The notes under the pieces: generated by a model
Database searches by the model: none
Seen by the model: only the letters and a program-made list of their open reading frames with translations
Told to the model about the DNA's origin: nothing
Part shown: positions 62,131-64,000 of the stretch, in pieces
Numbering within the stretch: position 1 is the first letter of the stretch
Layout of the letters: every line of letters starts with the position of its first letter
Source of the DNA: Volvox africanus
Lineage: Eukaryota > Chlorophyta > Chlorophyceae > Chlamydomonadales > Volvocaceae
Length of the DNA stretch: 64,000 nt
NCBI GenBank assembly: GCA_030268105.1
Contig: BSDZ01000089.1
Coordinates: 1,116,001-1,180,000, forward strand
Direction of reading: 5' to 3'
Made by a program: the position numbers and the translations under genes

Positions 62131-64000
62131 TTCTCCGTCTGTGTCTGGGTTTCTTCCCAGGGTTTTGTGCCCCTCGTAAGCGCAGAGGCCGTTACATACA
62201 GTACCTGTGTGAGGTCGTAGGTCCAGGGAGGCGCTGGGGACCTTGGCCACCCGACCACTGGCGGTTTGGGTCAGCAGTGCGGCCCGGTTGGGCACGTCGC
62301 CATCACCGCTGTCACCCCTCTCACCACCACCACCGCCATCAGCGCCCCTAGCGCCGGCAAGTCCGCCATCATCTGAGATGTGGGCCACCACGATAAATAA
62401 CTACATGTAAATTTATGGATCATTATAAAAATTAAGATATTGATGTACCCCTCCCTTGTCCCCCCCACAAATAAATAGCTTCAGAAAGGAACCCGATTGG
62501 AATACATGTACGGCATCAGACCTGAAATCTGACATCTTTAGTCGTACGGATTTCCTCATGCCAGGAAAGTGAACAGCTACAGCGGAGAGTTCGTACTCCA
62601 GAAGATGACTTTTACTGCACCAAAAATATGACAAACAAAACCATGATACCTAACATGATAGCATTAACGTACCTAAATCAATATACCTAACTATTAACGT
62701 TGTGTAAGTTGTTAATAAAGAAAAATTGGGAAACCATGGTATGTGCCAAAAATATAATATCGTCCCGAGCATACAGCTCTTCTTGCCTCGACTCGACTCA
62801 CGTGACACAGCAGCAGCGGCAGCAACTCCACATGGGTCGGATGCCGTACCAGCACCTGAGAAGGCGCTCGTAAGCCGCTGGGCCGCTTGCTCGAGCGCAC
62901 ATGCCACTCCAGGGGAGGACGTACCCTGAGAGGCCAGGCGCTTCAGGACCGACGCCGCGGCGCTGGCGGCAGCGGCCAGATCCGCCGGCGCCGCCGTGAC
63001 ACTGCCACCGCCGCCTGAGGCACCAGACCCGCAATCATGCACAGGGGGGTCCAGAGCTGCCGGGGTCGTTGCCACCGTCCAGGAGTCCATGGCTTCAGAA
63101 TCCTTGGCGGCTGCGACGAGGAGATGGGTGGACGGCGTTGGGGGGGCGGCGGCGACGGTGGCCGCGTCCGGTACGGAAGCGGTGACGGCCGCGGTAGATG
63201 TGGTGGTGGTGTCGGCTTCAGCTGTGTCCCTCAACCGAACGGACTGGTGCGCTTCCTGGTGCTGATGCTGCTGCGGTAGGTGGAGGTGGGGGTGGGGATG
63301 CGGTGACAAGAAATATCGCCGTATAGGGCTGGCTGCGGCGGTTCGTAAGCCCCTTTCCCACACCTCTCCTACACATACACATACACACACACATTCACAC
63401 ACACACACGCCCGTTCGGCAACAGGTTTCATATGTTAACATTCGGAATGGATGCTTGTTATAGAAGCCATATGAATAAAGGCTGTTGCAAAAAGCTTATA
63501 ACAGTCGGACGCAAAAATGACCCACGGGTCATGCGCTGGCGCAAACATTACCTCCTCGCGCTTGCCCGCAATCCGGCCCCAACTCGCACGGTTGCATCTT
63601 ATCAGCCGCCATCTTCTAAAAGAGGGATCCCTCGATTCAGGTTGCGACCCATGGGTACACTCACCCCAAACCCGGATTCCCGACCCCTGACCCAAATGCG
63701 GGAGCAATAAACCCATGTTTCGGCATCGCAGGGACCCCTTTCATACAGGCCTGCGGGTCAGACACTTGGGTCACACAATAACCGCTGACTGCTCCCAGAA
63801 AGCGGGTCCCAGGACCGAGAGCGCGACCTCCCACCTCATCGCCGTTTCCGCTCAGCTCACGGCTCATCAGCCCAACATCCACCAGGGGCGGGGGAACATC
63901 CTCCGCGGCAGCCGGAGCCAGATCGCCTCCGCCAGGACCGGTGAAGCGGTCAAAGGTCACGGGCTGAGCGCCTTTGGCTGCCTGATGCGTTCCGCTCCAT
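60465..64000 (-). CDS. Ala/Gly/Pro-rich protein of unknown function (cut by right edge)
   Basis: The best-supported exons on the minus strand are 60465-61537 (last exon, stop TGA at 60467-60465) and an exon ending at 61687, which joins it in phase. Upstream are an exon around 62240-62375, one at 62802-63270 with a CAC|GTGAGT donor, and an open stretch from about 63750 to beyond 64000. A further stretch at 62522-62614 (HLLEYELSAVAVHFPGMRKS) looks coding but its phase does not fit its neighbour, so the middle is unresolved. The product is mostly disordered, rich in Ala, Pro, Gly and Asp. Motifs such as GLYFTGAEELPAALPGK and IRTNIGHNVAAVTVNDPAV belong to no family I recognise. It may be a regulatory domain of a larger protein whose catalytic part lies outside the window. 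Confidence 0.55.
62101..62126. repeat. (CTGT)n tetranucleotide repeat
   Basis: Six GTCT units in a non-coding part (probable intron) of the right-edge gene. Confidence 0.8.
63362..63412. repeat. (CA)n-rich repeat
   Basis: CACA/CATA/TTCACA repeats in a probable intron of the right-edge gene, next to the exon that begins at 63270. Confidence 0.8.

Overview
The window looks like nuclear DNA of a volvocine green alga (a Volvox, Gonium or Chlamydomonas relative). The evidence is dense short GT-AG introns, Gln/Ala/Gly/Pro homopolymer tracts built on CAG, GCN and CCN repeats, TG-rich untranslated regions, TGTAA-type 3' signals, and a gene set of caleosin, CRY-DASH, a nucleus-encoded chloroplast L34, a GAF-containing TKL kinase and a plant-type CaMKK/GRIK-like kinase. 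All gene models below were assembled by hand from open frames, splice consensus and reading-phase bookkeeping. The main ones close in frame across all exons.

Layout, left to right. 1-577 is the C-terminal end of an unknown plus-strand gene. 902-3595 (+) is a five-exon caleosin (haem peroxygenase / lipid-droplet protein). 3596-5713 is TG-rich 3' flank followed by an AT-rich island. 5714-11048 (+) is a five-exon gene for a 1335-residue Gln/Pro/Ala-rich protein of unknown function. 11049-16691 has no supported gene; its right part is probably the 3' UTR of the next gene. 16692-22615 (-) encodes a CaMKK/GRIK-like kinase with a C-terminal cyclic-nucleotide-binding segment; its N-terminus is not found. 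22616-29420 is mostly gene-free. 29421-42684 (-) is a 22-exon, 1411-residue kinase with two GAF-like regions and a TKL-type kinase domain, including several exons of 50 nt or less and one GC-AG intron. 42683-50054 (+) is a 13-exon CRY-DASH photoreceptor/photolyase. 50947-51687 (-) is chloroplast ribosomal protein L34. 51688-60464 is mostly intergenic, with a degenerate multicopper-oxidase-like fragment and a repeat-like segment. 60465-64000 (-) is an unknown Ala/Gly/Pro-rich gene that runs off the right edge.

The most notable arrangement is the head-to-head pair of the GAF-TKL kinase and CRY-DASH: in the simplest models their start codons share one CATG tetranucleotide at 42682-42685. A functional link between the photoreceptor and the sensor kinase is an inference from this arrangement only. 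The second unusual item is the kinase plus cyclic-nucleotide-binding fusion at 16692-22615.
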